64,000 nucleotides of DNA from Phenylobacterium soli (GCF_003254475.1 NZ_QFYQ01000001.1:434001-498000); one strand, 5' to 3'. Counted from the first letter of the stretch, positions 1 to 8,335 are shown. Made by a program: numbers and translations. The notes: generated by a model from the sequence alone, not told the origin.

Positions 1-1
1 C

Positions 2-34
2 GGCGTGCACACCCGCCTGAACCCGAAGAAGTAG
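2..34 (+). CDS. LptC-like protein, C-terminal fragment
   Basis: Only the last ten codons and the TAG stop of this gene lie in the window (reading GVHTRLNPKK), 19 bases ahead of the preferred start of the LptA-like gene. In alphaproteobacteria the gene immediately upstream of lptA is normally lptC, the single-pass inner-membrane subunit of the lipopolysaccharide transport bridge. The identity is inferred from position alone, because the fragment is too short to show a domain. Confidence 0.5.
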   Translation, partial: GVHTRLNPKK

Positions 35-53
35 GCTGGTGGAAACGCACGCT

Positions 54-623
54 ATGAAGAGCCTTCCCACGATCGCGGCGCCAATCGCCGCTGTGGTCGC
101 TGTCCTCCTCGCCGGTCCGGCGGCCGCCCAGCTGTCGCAGGGCAAGGGCCCGGTGGACATCGCCTCCGACCAACTGGAGACGGCGAACAACGAGTGCGTC
201 TCGACCTGGCGCGGCAATGTCGAGGCGCTGCAGGACAACGCCCGTCTGCGCACCGATCTGCTGAAGATGTACTTCCAGAAGGGCGCGCGCCCCGGCTCCG
301 CCGGCGGCGGCAACTGCGGCGACCTCATCCGCATGGAAGCGCAAGGGGCGGTCTACTATGTGACGCCGCAGCAGCGGGTGCACGGGGACAACGCCCTCTA
401 TGAGGCGACCACCGACACCCTCACCGTGACCGGCGACGTGGTGGCGGCCCAGGGCCAGAACGTGCTGCGCGGAGAGCGCATGGTGATCAACACCAAGACC
501 GGCGAGGGCCACATGGTCGGCTCCGCCCAGGGCCGCAACAAGCCCAACCGCGTGCGCGGCGTCTTCTATCCGCAGCAGTCCAGCAAGCCCCAGCAGCCGG
601 CTCAGGCCGGCCAGCGCAGGTAG
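54..623 (+). CDS. lptA: LptA/OstA-like periplasmic LPS transport protein
   Basis: This protein should form the periplasmic part of the LPS bridge between the inner-membrane LptBFGC complex and LptD. The ATG at 54 gives a clean Sec signal peptide (MKSLP, then a hydrophobic stretch ending GPAAAQ near residue 25). A GTG at 39 would add five residues and is less likely. The mature protein shows the OstA/LptA pattern of beta strands, including VDIASDQLE near the start and later NALYEATTDTLTVTGDV and LRGERMVINTKTGE. The C-terminus is a polar Pro/Gln tail. It ends 5 bases before the lptB start, so the two are probably co-transcribed. Its length of 189 aa is normal for the family. Confidence 0.9.
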   Translation: MKSLPTIAAPIAAVVAVLLAGPAAAQLSQGKGPVDIASDQLETANNECVSTWRGNVEALQDNARLRTDLLKMYFQKGARPGSAGGGNCGDLIRMEAQGAVYYVTPQQRVHGDNALYEATTDTLTVTGDVVAAQGQNVLRGERMVINTKTGEGHMVGSAQGRNKPNRVRGVFYPQQSSKPQQPAQAGQRR

Positions 624-628
624 CCCCT

Positions 629-1387
629 TTGAAGCAGGACCGGTCCGCCAGCCTGCCCGGCCTCGCGGGCGAAGGCCTCGTCGTCGACAACATCGGCAAG
701 TCGTTCCGCGGCCGGCCGGTGGTGAAGGGCGTGTCGCTGCGCCTGCGCCGCGGCGAGGTGGCGGGCCTGCTCGGCCCCAACGGCGCGGGCAAGACCACCT
801 GCTTCTACATGATCACCGGCCTGATCCCGGCCGACTACGGCGCCATCTACCTCGACGGCGAGAACATCACCGCCCTGCCGATGTACCAGCGCGCCCGGAT
901 GGGCGTCGGCTACCTACCGCAGGAGACCTCGATCTTCCGCGGCATGAGCGTCGGCGAGAACGTCATGGCCGTGGTCGAACTGCGCGAGCGCGACAAGAAG
1001 AAGGCGCGCGACATGGTCACCGAGCTCCTCGAGGAGCTGCACATCGAGCACCTGCGCAACGCGCCGGCGGTGTCGCTGTCCGGCGGCGAGCGGCGGCGGG
1101 TGGAGATCGCCCGGGCGCTGGCCTCGGAGCCGGCCTTCATGCTGCTGGACGAGCCGTTCGCCGGCATCGACCCCCTGGCCATCGCCGACATCCGCGAGGT
1201 GATCAGCTACCTCAAGCAGCGCGGCATCGGCATCCTGATCACCGACCACAACGTGCGCGAGACGCTGGACATCATCGACCGCGCCTCGATCATCCATGCC
1301 GGCGAGGTGCTGTTCGAGGGCCGTCCCGACGAGATCGTCGACGACCCCGAGGTCCGCCGCGTCTACCTGGGCGACCGGTTCAACTGA
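629..1387 (+). CDS. lptB: LptB, ATPase of the LPS export ABC transporter
   Basis: LptB is the cytoplasmic ATPase that drives LPS extraction from the inner membrane with LptF and LptG. Visible motifs are Walker A GPNGAGKT (residues 49-56), the signature LSGGERRRVEIARAL (from 150), Walker B FMLLDEP (170-176) and the switch histidine in TDHN (205-208). The 252 aa length is typical. The start is TTG at 629, five bases after lptA. The stop codon overlaps by 8 bp the 3' end of a convergent amidohydrolase gene. In many relatives lptB is followed directly by rpoN; here about 3.4 kb of other genes intervene. Confidence 0.96.
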   Translation: MKQDRSASLPGLAGEGLVVDNIGKSFRGRPVVKGVSLRLRRGEVAGLLGPNGAGKTTCFYMITGLIPADYGAIYLDGENITALPMYQRARMGVGYLPQETSIFRGMSVGENVMAVVELRERDKKKARDMVTELLEELHIEHLRNAPAVSLSGGERRRVEIARALASEPAFMLLDEPFAGIDPLAIADIREVISYLKQRGIGILITDHNVRETLDIIDRASIIHAGEVLFEGRPDEIVDDPEVRRVYLGDRFN

Positions 1388-3035
1388 CCGCCTCGGGCCG
1401 GCGCTCCTGTTCGCCGGGCCGCAACACCCGCCCCGACCGCACGCCCGTCAGCTCGTCGTTCTCCAGGCTCACCTCGCCGTTGACCAGCACGGCGCGATAG
1501 CCGCGGCCGCGCTGGATGTAGCGCGGGGCGCCGCCCGGGAAGTCGTGGGCCGTGGTCGGCTGCAGCTCCGAGACCTGGTCGAAGTCGAACACCGCCACGT
1601 CGGCCCGCTTGCCCGGCGCCAGCACGCCGCGGTCGGCAAGGCCGAGCACCCGGGCCGGGCCCGAGGTCATCCGGCGCACGCCCTCGGCCAGGCTGAACAG
1701 CCGCCGCTCGCGCACCCAGTAGGCGAGGATGAAGCTCGGCCAGTCGCCGTCCATCACCTGGGCCACGTGGGCGCCGGCGTCGCCGAGGCCCGGGAAGCAA
1801 TGGTCGCCGCGGATCACCTCGCTGAGCTCGTCCACGCTCGGGGAGAACATGCGGTAGTTGAAGAAGGCGCGGCCGTCGGTCTCGCGCCAGCGGCGGACCA
1901 TCAGCTCGGCCACGGTCTCGCCCGCCGCCGCGGCCTGCGCCTCGACGCTGAGCTCGTCAGCCGCCGCATAAACCGGCGTCGTCCCGTCGCCGAGGTCGAA
2001 GACCTGGCTGAACTGCACCCGCGAGCGGGCCTCGGCGACGAGCCGCCCGGCGAAGGCCCCGTCACGGACCGCCGCCATCCGGCCCGCGGAATCGCGGGCG
2101 CGCAGTTCCTCCCAGGCCGGTCCGCGGAAGGGCAGCATGCCCATCAGGTTGTAGAGGTACCCGGTGCCGCGCACGTGGGTGATGGCGGTGATGTCGCGGC
2201 CCTCGCACAGGCCGTCGAGCAGGCCCGCCGCGCGGCGGCCGTCGCCGGCGTTCGGCCCCACGCCATAGCTGAACAGGATCCGCACGCCGGTCGCATCGGC
2301 CAGCTCGCGCAGCACATCGGGGTGGGCGCCCACCGCCTGGACGAGGCCGCCGCGCGCCGCGACGACCCTGGCGATGGCGATCAGTTCGGAAACGTCGGCG
2401 AAGGTGCCCGGGATCGAGCGGCCGTCCGGCGCCTTGTGCGGCTCGAAGCGGTTGGTGGAGAAGCCGAGCGCCCCGCGGGCCATGGCGCGGTCCATCACGG
2501 CGCACATGGCGCCGAGCTCGGTCGGCGTGGCCTGGTCGTCGAAGGACCGCTCGCCCATCACGTAGTAGCGCAGGGCGCTGTGGCCCACGAGACCGACGAC
2601 GTTGAGGCCCGGGCCGATGGAATCGAGGGTGTCGAGGTATTCCTCGTAGGCCTCCCAGCTCCACGGCAGGCCCGAGAGGATCGCCTCGCGCGGAATGTCC
2701 TCCACCGTCTCCATCATGCCGGCGAGGATCGCCCGGTCGGACGGCTTGCAGGGGGCGAAGGTCAGGCCGCAGTTGCCGATCAGGGCGGTGGTCACGCCGT
2801 GCCAGGCGATCGGCGTCATCGCCGGATCCCAGCCGACCTGGGCGTCCAGGTGAGTGTGCAGGTCGATGAAGCCGGGCGCCACGATACAGCCGGCGGCGTC
2901 GATCTCGCGCCGCCCCTGGCCCTCCACGCGCCCGACCGCCGAGATCAGGCCGCCGTCGATGGCCAGGTCGCCGGTCACCGGCGCCGCGCCCGTCCCGTCG
3001 ACGATGGTCCCGCCGCGGATCACGATGTCATGCAC
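1380..3035 (-). CDS. D-aminoacylase-type amidohydrolase
   Basis: This is a metal-dependent hydrolase of the amidohydrolase superfamily, closest in layout to N-acyl-D-amino-acid deacylases. It carries the HxH metal motif in GFIDLHTHLDAQ (His60 and His62), the GNCG motif whose cysteine (Cys89) is a metal ligand in D-aminoacylases, and a GDAGAH motif near residue 410 that holds the catalytic Asp. A small beta-sandwich is formed by the N- and C-termini. The GTG start at 3035 is preferred because GGGAGG lies 6 bases upstream, giving 551 aa. The exact substrate cannot be read from the sequence. The gene converges on lptB with an 8 bp overlap and has a WYL-type regulator just upstream on the same strand. 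Confidence 0.82.
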   Translation of the reverse strand: MHDIVIRGGTIVDGTGAAPVTGDLAIDGGLISAVGRVEGQGRREIDAAGCIVAPGFIDLHTHLDAQVGWDPAMTPIAWHGVTTALIGNCGLTFAPCKPSDRAILAGMMETVEDIPREAILSGLPWSWEAYEEYLDTLDSIGPGLNVVGLVGHSALRYYVMGERSFDDQATPTELGAMCAVMDRAMARGALGFSTNRFEPHKAPDGRSIPGTFADVSELIAIARVVAARGGLVQAVGAHPDVLRELADATGVRILFSYGVGPNAGDGRRAAGLLDGLCEGRDITAITHVRGTGYLYNLMGMLPFRGPAWEELRARDSAGRMAAVRDGAFAGRLVAEARSRVQFSQVFDLGDGTTPVYAAADELSVEAQAAAAGETVAELMVRRWRETDGRAFFNYRMFSPSVDELSEVIRGDHCFPGLGDAGAHVAQVMDGDWPSFILAYWVRERRLFSLAEGVRRMTSGPARVLGLADRGVLAPGKRADVAVFDFDQVSELQPTTAHDFPGGAPRYIQRGRGYRAVLVNGEVSLENDELTGVRSGRVLRPGEQERRPEAVS

Positions 3036-3138
3036 GCCACACCTCCCACACACGCTGCCGGACTCTGCGGGCCGGGCTTTGCGGCATCAGCGTCCGGCGC
3101 GGCGGAGCGGTCAACGCTGACGCGGGGTGAGGATCGCG

Positions 3139-3861
3139 CTACTCCGCCGCCTCGCTGCGAGCCGCCTGGCGCTCGCGCCACTCGTCCATCTGGATCTTGC
3201 GCCAGCGGGCGCGCAACGCGGCCGGGCGGTCAGGGTAGCGCTCGTCCAGGAACTCGGCGACGGACACCCGGTCGGTGCGGAAGCTGCGGAAATCCCGGCG
3301 CAGCTCGCACCAGGTCATCAGGAGACGCACGGCCTCGTGGTAGCCGAGGGCGAAGGGCCAGACGACGCGCTCGGTCTCGCGCTCCTGCTCGTCGCGATAG
3401 ACGAGGCGGATCTTGCGCCCTTCGTGGATGGCGCGGCGGGCGGCCGCCATGTCGAGGCGGTCCGGCAGGGCGCGGTGGTTCGGCGCGGCGCGGGTGGCGG
3501 GCTCCAGCACCATGGGCCTCAGGCGCTCGGGCACCGTGGCCCCGATCTTGGCGATCAGGTCGAGGGCGGCGCGGGCGAGTTCGGGATCGCCGCGGCTGGC
3601 CACCCACTGCGCGCCGAGCACGGCGGCCTCCACCTCGTCGGGCGTCAGCATCAGCGGCGGCAGGTCGAAGCCGTTCTCCAGCACATAGCCGATGCCGGCC
3701 TCGCCGCGGATCGGCACCCGCTGGGCCGAGAGGTCGGCGATGTCGCGATAGACCGTGCGCTTGGATGTCTCGAGCTCGGCGGCGATGACGTCGGCGGTCA
3801 CCGGCCCGCGGTGGCGGCGCAGGATCTGGATGATCTGGAAGAGGCGGTCCGCGCGCCGCAT
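3139..3861 (-). CDS. YafY-type transcriptional regulator (HTH + WYL)
   Basis: This protein of 240 aa has an N-terminal winged helix-turn-helix of the HTH_11 type (MRRADRLFQIIQILRRH..., then ELETSKRTVYRDIADL as recognition region, residues about 1-60). A WYL domain fills the C-terminal half (RKIRLVYRDEQERETERVVWPFALGYHEAVRLLMTWCE... pattern). WYL regulators bind a small ligand or nucleic acid and control nearby genes. The ATG at 3861 was chosen because family members begin with this MRRADRLF segment. It reads away from a GST gene across a 91 bp gap, so control of that GST is plausible. No effector is predictable. Confidence 0.88.
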   Translation of the reverse strand: MRRADRLFQIIQILRRHRGPVTADVIAAELETSKRTVYRDIADLSAQRVPIRGEAGIGYVLENGFDLPPLMLTPDEVEAAVLGAQWVASRGDPELARAALDLIAKIGATVPERLRPMVLEPATRAAPNHRALPDRLDMAAARRAIHEGRKIRLVYRDEQERETERVVWPFALGYHEAVRLLMTWCELRRDFRSFRTDRVSVAEFLDERYPDRPAALRARWRKIQMDEWRERQAARSEAAE

Positions 3862-3952
3862 GGCTACACCCGGCTCCCCTTGCCAAGCTGCTGACAGAAG
3901 GCTGGCAACAGACCCCGCGTAACCCTGTCGTGTCAACGATGGAGAGCGCGCG

Positions 3953-4690
3953 ATGATCACCCTTTACGGCGTGGGCGAAGGCTTCGGCCTGCCGGAGATC
4001 AGTCCCTATGTGACCAAGACCGAGGTGCAGCTGAAGATGGCCGCCCTGCCCTATCGCAAGCTGAAGGGCGATCGTGCGGACTCGCCCAAGGGCCAGTTGC
4101 CGTTCATCGACGCCGGCGACCAGCGGATCGCCGACTCCACCTTTATCCGAGGGTTCCTCGAGCGCACCTATGGCCTGGATTTCGACGAGGGGCTGGACTG
4201 CGCCCAGCGCGGCCAGGCCTGGGCCATCGAGCGGATGTGCGAGAACCACCTCGCCTGGACCGGCGTCCACGCCCGCTGGCTGATCGCCGACAACTTCCGC
4301 AAAGGCCCCGCCCATTTCTTCGACGACGTGCCCGAGGCCGTCCGCGAGGCGGTGCGGCGCGACGTGCAGGAAGCGGTGCGCGGCAACGTCTTCGCCGTCG
4401 GCATCGGCCGCCATTCCGAGGCCGAGATCGTCGCCCTGGGCATGCGCTCGCTGGCGGCCCTGTCGGCCGTGCTCGGCGCCAAGCCCTACCTGATGGGCGA
4501 GCGGCCCTGCGGGGCGGACGCCACGGTGTTCGCGGTCCTCGCCTTCATCCTGACGCCTTACTTCGAAAGCGAGCTGCGCCGGCAGGCCGAGCAGTTCGAG
4601 AACCTCACCGCCTATGTCGATCGCATGATGGCCGAGTTCTACCCGGAGTTCGCCTGGCGGGCGCAGGGCGCCGAGGCGGTCGCCGCCTGA
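3953..4690 (+). CDS. Glutathione S-transferase family protein
   Basis: The protein has 245 aa. An N-terminal thioredoxin-like domain (residues about 1-85, with KGQLPFIDAGDQRIADSTFI containing the cis-proline and the glutathione-contacting D-S pair) is followed by an all-helical C-terminal domain. The Pro in QLPFI and the ADST motif fit GSTs related to metaxin/failed-axon-connection proteins rather than classical detoxifying classes. It starts at ATG 3953 and lies divergent to the WYL-type regulator gene. It is followed by a 144 bp gap with a tandem repeat and then rpoN. Substrate is unknown. Confidence 0.8.
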   Translation: MITLYGVGEGFGLPEISPYVTKTEVQLKMAALPYRKLKGDRADSPKGQLPFIDAGDQRIADSTFIRGFLERTYGLDFDEGLDCAQRGQAWAIERMCENHLAWTGVHARWLIADNFRKGPAHFFDDVPEAVREAVRRDVQEAVRGNVFAVGIGRHSEAEIVALGMRSLAALSAVLGAKPYLMGERPCGADATVFAVLAFILTPYFESELRRQAEQFENLTAYVDRMMAEFYPEFAWRAQGAEAVAA

Positions 4691-4788
4691 CGAGATCCGG
4701 CAAGCTGCGCGGTTAACCAATCGGTGGGGAACGCACTCTAGCCTCCCTCAGCAAGAAACAGGCCAGTGGCCTGCGGCATCGGCCAACA

Positions 4789-4824
4789 GTGACGGCCAGA
4801 GTTACGGCCAGAGTTACGGCCAGA
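4789..4824 (+). repeat. 12-bp tandem repeat (3 copies) upstream of rpoN
   Basis: Three head-to-tail copies of a 12-mer, GTGACGGCCAGA followed by two identical GTTACGGCCAGA units, end 10 bases before the rpoN start codon and run into the GAGGGGG ribosome site. The rpoN frame upstream is closed by a TGA inside the first copy (4790-4792), so the array is untranslated leader, not coding. Confidence 0.9.
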
Positions 4825-4834
4825 GGGGGCTTCC

Positions 4835-6343
4835 TTGGCGCTCAGTGCGCGGCTCGAGATTCGGCAGGGACAGGGGCTGGTCATCACGCCCCAGCTGCAG
4901 CAGGCCATTAAGCTGCTGCAGCTGTCGAACCTCGAGCTCGAGGCGTTCGTCGAGGCCGAGCTGGAGCGCAACCCGCTGTTGCAGCGCGAGGACGGCGAAC
5001 CGGAAGGGGTCGAATCCCTCGACGCGCAGCGCGACGAAGCGGCGGCCGAGGCCGGGGACGCCGGCCACGACGCAGGCGATGCGGGTCACGACCTCGACGT
5101 CACCCCCGACGAATCCAGCCCCGGCGAGCGGGCCACGGGCGATGCCGCCGACGCGTCGGCGGCGGCCGACGCCGGCGGTTCGGTGGACTGGTCCAAGGCC
5201 GGCAAGGGCGGCTTCGACGGCGACCTCGAGGGGCTGGGCGACAGCCTGACCCGCGAGAAGACCCTGCACGAGCACCTGCACGACCAGCTGGCGGTCTCCG
5301 GCCTCACGCCGGCCGAGTGCGCCGTGGCCACCGTGCTGATCGATGCGGTGGACGAGGGCGGCTACCTGCGCCTGGACCTCGAGGAGACCGCCGAGCGCCT
5401 CGGCTGCGAGCTGGCGCTGGTCGAACAGGTGCTGGGCGTCATCCACGGCTTTGAGCCGACCGGGGTGGGCGCGCGCGACCTCGGCGAATGCCTGATGCTG
5501 CAGCTGAAGGACCGCAACCGCTACGATCCGGCCATGGCGGCCCTGCTCGACAACCTGCAGCTCCTGGCGCGGCGCGACATGGCGGCGCTGAAGCGGGCCT
5601 GCGGCGTCGATGACGAGGACCTGCGCGAGATGGTCGCCGAGCTGAAGGGCCTGACGCCCCGGCCGGGGGCGGCCTTCGGCGGCGAGGCGGCCCAGCCGGT
5701 GGCGCCGGACGTCTTCGTCAAGGAAGGCCCCGGCGGGCTGTGGCACGTGGAGCTCAACTCCGACACCCTGCCCAAGCTGCTGGTCGACCAGCGCTACCAC
5801 GCCCAGGTCTCCAAGGCGGCGCGCTCGGACCAGGAGAAGGCCTTCGTGGCCGACTGCATGGCCCAGGCCAACTGGCTGGTGAAGAGCCTCGACCAGCGAG
5901 CCCGCACGATCCTGAAGGTCGCCTCCGAGATCGTCCGCCAGCAGGACGCCTTCCTGGCGTTCGGGGTGGAGCACCTGCGGCCGCTGAACCTGAAGACCGT
6001 GGCCGAGGCGATCGGCATGCACGAGTCGACGGTCAGCCGCGTCACCTCGAACAAGTACATCGCCACCCCGCGGGGCCTGTTCGAACTGAAGTTCTTCTTC
6101 ACCTCGGCGATCCAGGCGACCGAAGGCGGCGAGGCCCACTCGGCCGAGAGCGTGCGCCACAAGATCCGCCAGCTGATCGAGGCCGAGGCGAAGGAAGAGG
6201 ACGTCCACTCCGACGACCGGATCGTCGAGATCCTCAAGGAAGCCGGCGTCGACATCGCCCGGCGCACCGTGGCCAAGTACCGCGAGGCCATGCGCATCCC
6301 CTCGTCGGTGGAGCGCCGGCGCATGCTGAAGGCGGCGGTCTGA
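4835..6343 (+). CDS. rpoN: RNA polymerase sigma-54 factor RpoN
   Basis: Sigma-54 directs RNA polymerase to -24/-12 promoters and needs AAA+ activators. Region I is glutamine- and leucine-rich (MALSARLEIRQGQGL, then TPQLQQAIKLLQLSNLELEAF, residues 1-45). An acidic region II follows (residues about 50-115, rich in Asp/Glu/Ala). The core-binding and HTH regions come next, and the RpoN box ARRTVAKYRE lies about 20 residues from the C-terminus. The 502 aa length is normal. The only usable start is TTG at 4835, because an in-frame TGA lies 45 bases upstream; GAGGGGG at 4822-4828 is the ribosome site. RpoN regulates nitrogen, flagellar and stalk genes in relatives. Confidence 0.97.
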   Translation: MALSARLEIRQGQGLVITPQLQQAIKLLQLSNLELEAFVEAELERNPLLQREDGEPEGVESLDAQRDEAAAEAGDAGHDAGDAGHDLDVTPDESSPGERATGDAADASAAADAGGSVDWSKAGKGGFDGDLEGLGDSLTREKTLHEHLHDQLAVSGLTPAECAVATVLIDAVDEGGYLRLDLEETAERLGCELALVEQVLGVIHGFEPTGVGARDLGECLMLQLKDRNRYDPAMAALLDNLQLLARRDMAALKRACGVDDEDLREMVAELKGLTPRPGAAFGGEAAQPVAPDVFVKEGPGGLWHVELNSDTLPKLLVDQRYHAQVSKAARSDQEKAFVADCMAQANWLVKSLDQRARTILKVASEIVRQQDAFLAFGVEHLRPLNLKTVAEAIGMHESTVSRVTSNKYIATPRGLFELKFFFTSAIQATEGGEAHSAESVRHKIRQLIEAEAKEEDVHSDDRIVEILKEAGVDIARRTVAKYREAMRIPSSVERRRMLKAAV

Positions 6344-6404
6344 CGCAGCAAAATCTGCGGCCTGCAACCTCCAGGGTCTTGGTTCCAACACGCGGCGTGG
6401 CCAG

Positions 6405-7031
6405 ATGATGGGGCGAATGCCCAAAGCCCCTGACCATCGACCGTTGTCCGAGGTCCTCCGCGAGGTGGCCGACGAAGAGCGCGTCTCCGTCGGCGAGCTG
6501 ATCGACCGGTTCGGCGGCCGCGCCCTGGGCGCCCTTCTGCTGATCTTCGGCCTGGCCTGCACCCTGCCCCTGCCGCCCGGCGGCACCACCGTGTTCGGCC
6601 TGCCGCTGGTGCTGCTGGGGCCGCAACTGCTGTTCGGCGCGCGCGCGCCGTGGATCCCGCAGGGCCTGCGCGGCCGCGACGTGCCCACCGCCGACCTGAA
6701 GAAGGGCCTGCCGCGGGTGCTGCCCTGGTTGGAACGGGCCGAGGCAGTGTCGAAGCCGCGGCTGCACTTCCTGTTCGGGTCCTGGGGCCAGCGGCTGATC
6801 GGCCTCATCTGTTCGGTGCTGGCGATCGTGCTGATCCTGCCGATCCCGCTCGGCAACCTGCTGCCCGGGGCGGCGGTCAGCGTCCTCGCCCTGGCGCTCG
6901 TCCAGCGCGACGGCGCCCTGGCCCTGGTGGGCTACGCCCTGACGGCGGCCAGCGCCGGCGTCCTGGTGCTGGCGGCGGGCCTGATCGCCCGCGGGCTGGG
7001 CCAGGTTCTCGGAGCCATCACCGCCGCCTGA
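6405..7031 (+). CDS. ExoD-family membrane protein
   Basis: This 208 aa protein matches the ExoD (exopolysaccharide synthesis) family. A conserved cytoplasmic start (LSEVLREVADEERVSVGELIDRFGGRALGALLLIFGLACTLP pattern) leads into a first hydrophobic segment. The PLPPGGTTVFGLPLVLLGPQLL re-entrant motif follows, then three or four membrane helices in the C-terminal half (residues about 120-205). ExoD in rhizobia affects exopolysaccharide and alkali tolerance, but the biochemical role is unknown. ATG 6405 is used; ATG 6408 and 6417 are alternatives. It sits between rpoN and hpf on the same strand, which interrupts the usual rpoN-hpf order. Confidence 0.83.
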   Translation: MMGRMPKAPDHRPLSEVLREVADEERVSVGELIDRFGGRALGALLLIFGLACTLPLPPGGTTVFGLPLVLLGPQLLFGARAPWIPQGLRGRDVPTADLKKGLPRVLPWLERAEAVSKPRLHFLFGSWGQRLIGLICSVLAIVLILPIPLGNLLPGAAVSVLALALVQRDGALALVGYALTAASAGVLVLAAGLIARGLGQVLGAITAA

Positions 7032-7072
7032 ACGCGGCGATCCGGGGCGTCTCGCACGCGATCGTCATGGCC

Positions 7073-7101
7073 TTGACACCTTCCGGGGCCGGGCGCGTTG
7101 A
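7073..7101 (+). promoter_or_regulatory. Putative hpf promoter, close to the start codon
   Basis: A perfect -35 box TTGACA (7073-7078) is followed after 17 bases by a weak -10 (CGTTGA, 7096-7101). The hpf ATG is at 7108 with no Shine-Dalgarno sequence ahead of it. Transcription would begin at or very near the start codon, giving a leaderless or near-leaderless mRNA. Confidence 0.35.
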
Positions 7102-7107
7102 TCGCAT

Positions 7108-7773
7108 ATGCAAGTCCAAGTCACCGGCAAGCACGTCGACGTCGGCGAGGCCCTGCGTGCGCGGGTCTCCGACGAACTCGCCAATCGCATCGAGAAGTAC
7201 TTCGACCGCGGAGGCGGCGCGGACGTCGTGGTCACCCGAGAAGGCGCCGCCTTCAAGGTGGACTGCGCCGTCACCCTGGCCTCGGGCGCCCAGATGACCA
7301 CTCACGGCGTCGGCGGCGACGCCCACATGGCCTTCGACGCCGCCCTGGAGAAGATGGAGAAGCGGGTCCGCCGCTACAGCCGGCGCCTCAAGGATCATCA
7401 CCTCCAGGCCCAGGCCAAACAGGCCGAGACCGCCGCCTATTTCGTGCTCCAGCCCACCGAGGAGGAGGACGAGGCCTTCGAGGAGGAGGCGGAGCTGAGC
7501 TTCCCCGAGCCGGTGGTCATCGCCGAGACGGAGCGCCCGGTCCGCACCATGACCGTGGCCATGGCGGTGATGGAACTGGACCTGACCGAATCTCAAACAA
7601 TCGTGTTCAGGAACGCCGCTCACGGCGGATTGTCCGTGGTATATCGCCGCGCGGACGGGAATATCGGCTGGATAGACCCCGATCGCAGCCCAGGCGCCAA
7701 CGACAGCGCGAACGGCGGCGGCCAACGGGGAGTCAAAGGGGATGGGGCGGACGGAACTCCTTCGGCGCACTAG
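7108..7773 (+). CDS. hpf: Long-form ribosome hibernation promoting factor
   Basis: HPF binds the 30S decoding region in stationary or starved cells, and the long form joins two 70S ribosomes into 100S dimers. The N-terminal S30AE domain (residues about 1-105) starts MQVQVTGKHVDVGEALRARV and contains a basic helix (KRVRRYSRRLKDH). An acidic linker (EEEDEAFEEEAEL) leads to the C-terminal dimerisation domain, recognisable by MELDLTESQTIVFRNAAHGG, then LSVVYRRADGNIGWIDP (about 150-195). A short polar tail follows. 221 aa is usual for the long form. It lies downstream of rpoN and upstream of ptsN, a conserved neighbourhood. Confidence 0.96.
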   Translation: MQVQVTGKHVDVGEALRARVSDELANRIEKYFDRGGGADVVVTREGAAFKVDCAVTLASGAQMTTHGVGGDAHMAFDAALEKMEKRVRRYSRRLKDHHLQAQAKQAETAAYFVLQPTEEEDEAFEEEAELSFPEPVVIAETERPVRTMTVAMAVMELDLTESQTIVFRNAAHGGLSVVYRRADGNIGWIDPDRSPGANDSANGGGQRGVKGDGADGTPSAH

Positions 7774-7801
7774 ACGCTAGTGAGGGTCCGTTCTAAAGGA
7801 G

Positions 7802-7818
7802 CCGCCCCGCAGGGGCGG
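7802..7818 (+). other. Intercistronic hairpin between hpf and ptsN
   Basis: CCGCCCC, a GCA loop and GGGGCGG form a perfect 7 bp GC stem 28 bases after the hpf stop. No T-run follows, so it is more likely an mRNA stabiliser or partial attenuator than a full terminator. Confidence 0.5.
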
Positions 7819-7848
7819 GCCTGTGACTTTGTGAGCGTTCAGAGACAG

Positions 7849-8322
7849 ATGAACATCGGCGACCTCCTCGATCGCAGCGCGATCGCCTTGCGCGTGAGCG
7901 CCGCCAACAAGCGCCAAGCCCTAGCCGTCATCTCGGAAATCGCCGCCCGCAGCTTCGGGCTGGACGGCGGCGAGGTGCTGGACGCCCTGGCCGAGCGCGA
8001 GACCGCCGGCTCCACCGGCGTCGGCCACGGCGTCGCCGTGCCGCACGCCCGGCTGGAAGGCCTGGAGCGGATGCGCGGCGTCTTCGTGCGCCTGGAGCAG
8101 CCGGTGACGTTCGACGCGGTGGACGACCAGCCGGTCGACCTGCTGTTCGCCCTCTTCGCCCCGAAGGACGCCGGGGCCGAGCACCTGCGGGCGCTGGCCC
8201 GGGTGTCGCGCCTGCTGCGTCAGGGCGAGGTGCGCGAGCGCCTGCGACAAGCCCGCGGCGCCGACGCCATCCACGCCATCCTGGTGCAGGACGGCGACAC
8301 GGTCCGCACCAGCGCGGCCTGA
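7849..8322 (+). CDS. ptsN: PTS IIA-like nitrogen regulatory protein PtsN
   Basis: EIIA-Ntr is the terminal phosphocarrier of the nitrogen PTS (PtsP-NPr-PtsN) and regulates potassium transport, stress and carbon storage by its phosphorylation state. The active-site histidine is His66 in VGHGVAVPHAR, and the rest fits a PTS EIIA type-2 domain over the full 157 aa. The ATG at 7849 begins MNIGDLLDRSAI as in orthologues; a GTG at 7831 would add six residues. The gene follows hpf, its usual neighbour, and is followed by a cluster of inverted repeats where it converges with the DUF1150 gene. Confidence 0.95.
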   Translation: MNIGDLLDRSAIALRVSAANKRQALAVISEIAARSFGLDGGEVLDALAERETAGSTGVGHGVAVPHARLEGLERMRGVFVRLEQPVTFDAVDDQPVDLLFALFAPKDAGAEHLRALARVSRLLRQGEVRERLRQARGADAIHAILVQDGDTVRTSAA

Positions 8323-8335
8323 CACCTCAATCGAA

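Noticed and set aside
1296..3788. A plus-strand frame of 830 codons opposite the amidohydrolase and regulator genes
   Set aside because: It is an antisense shadow with low-complexity composition; the minus-strand genes carry catalytic and HTH motifs.
4700..4745. CtrA-like TTAA near GGTTAACCAATC before rpoN
   Set aside because: Only one TTAA half-site is present; the position seven bases on does not match.
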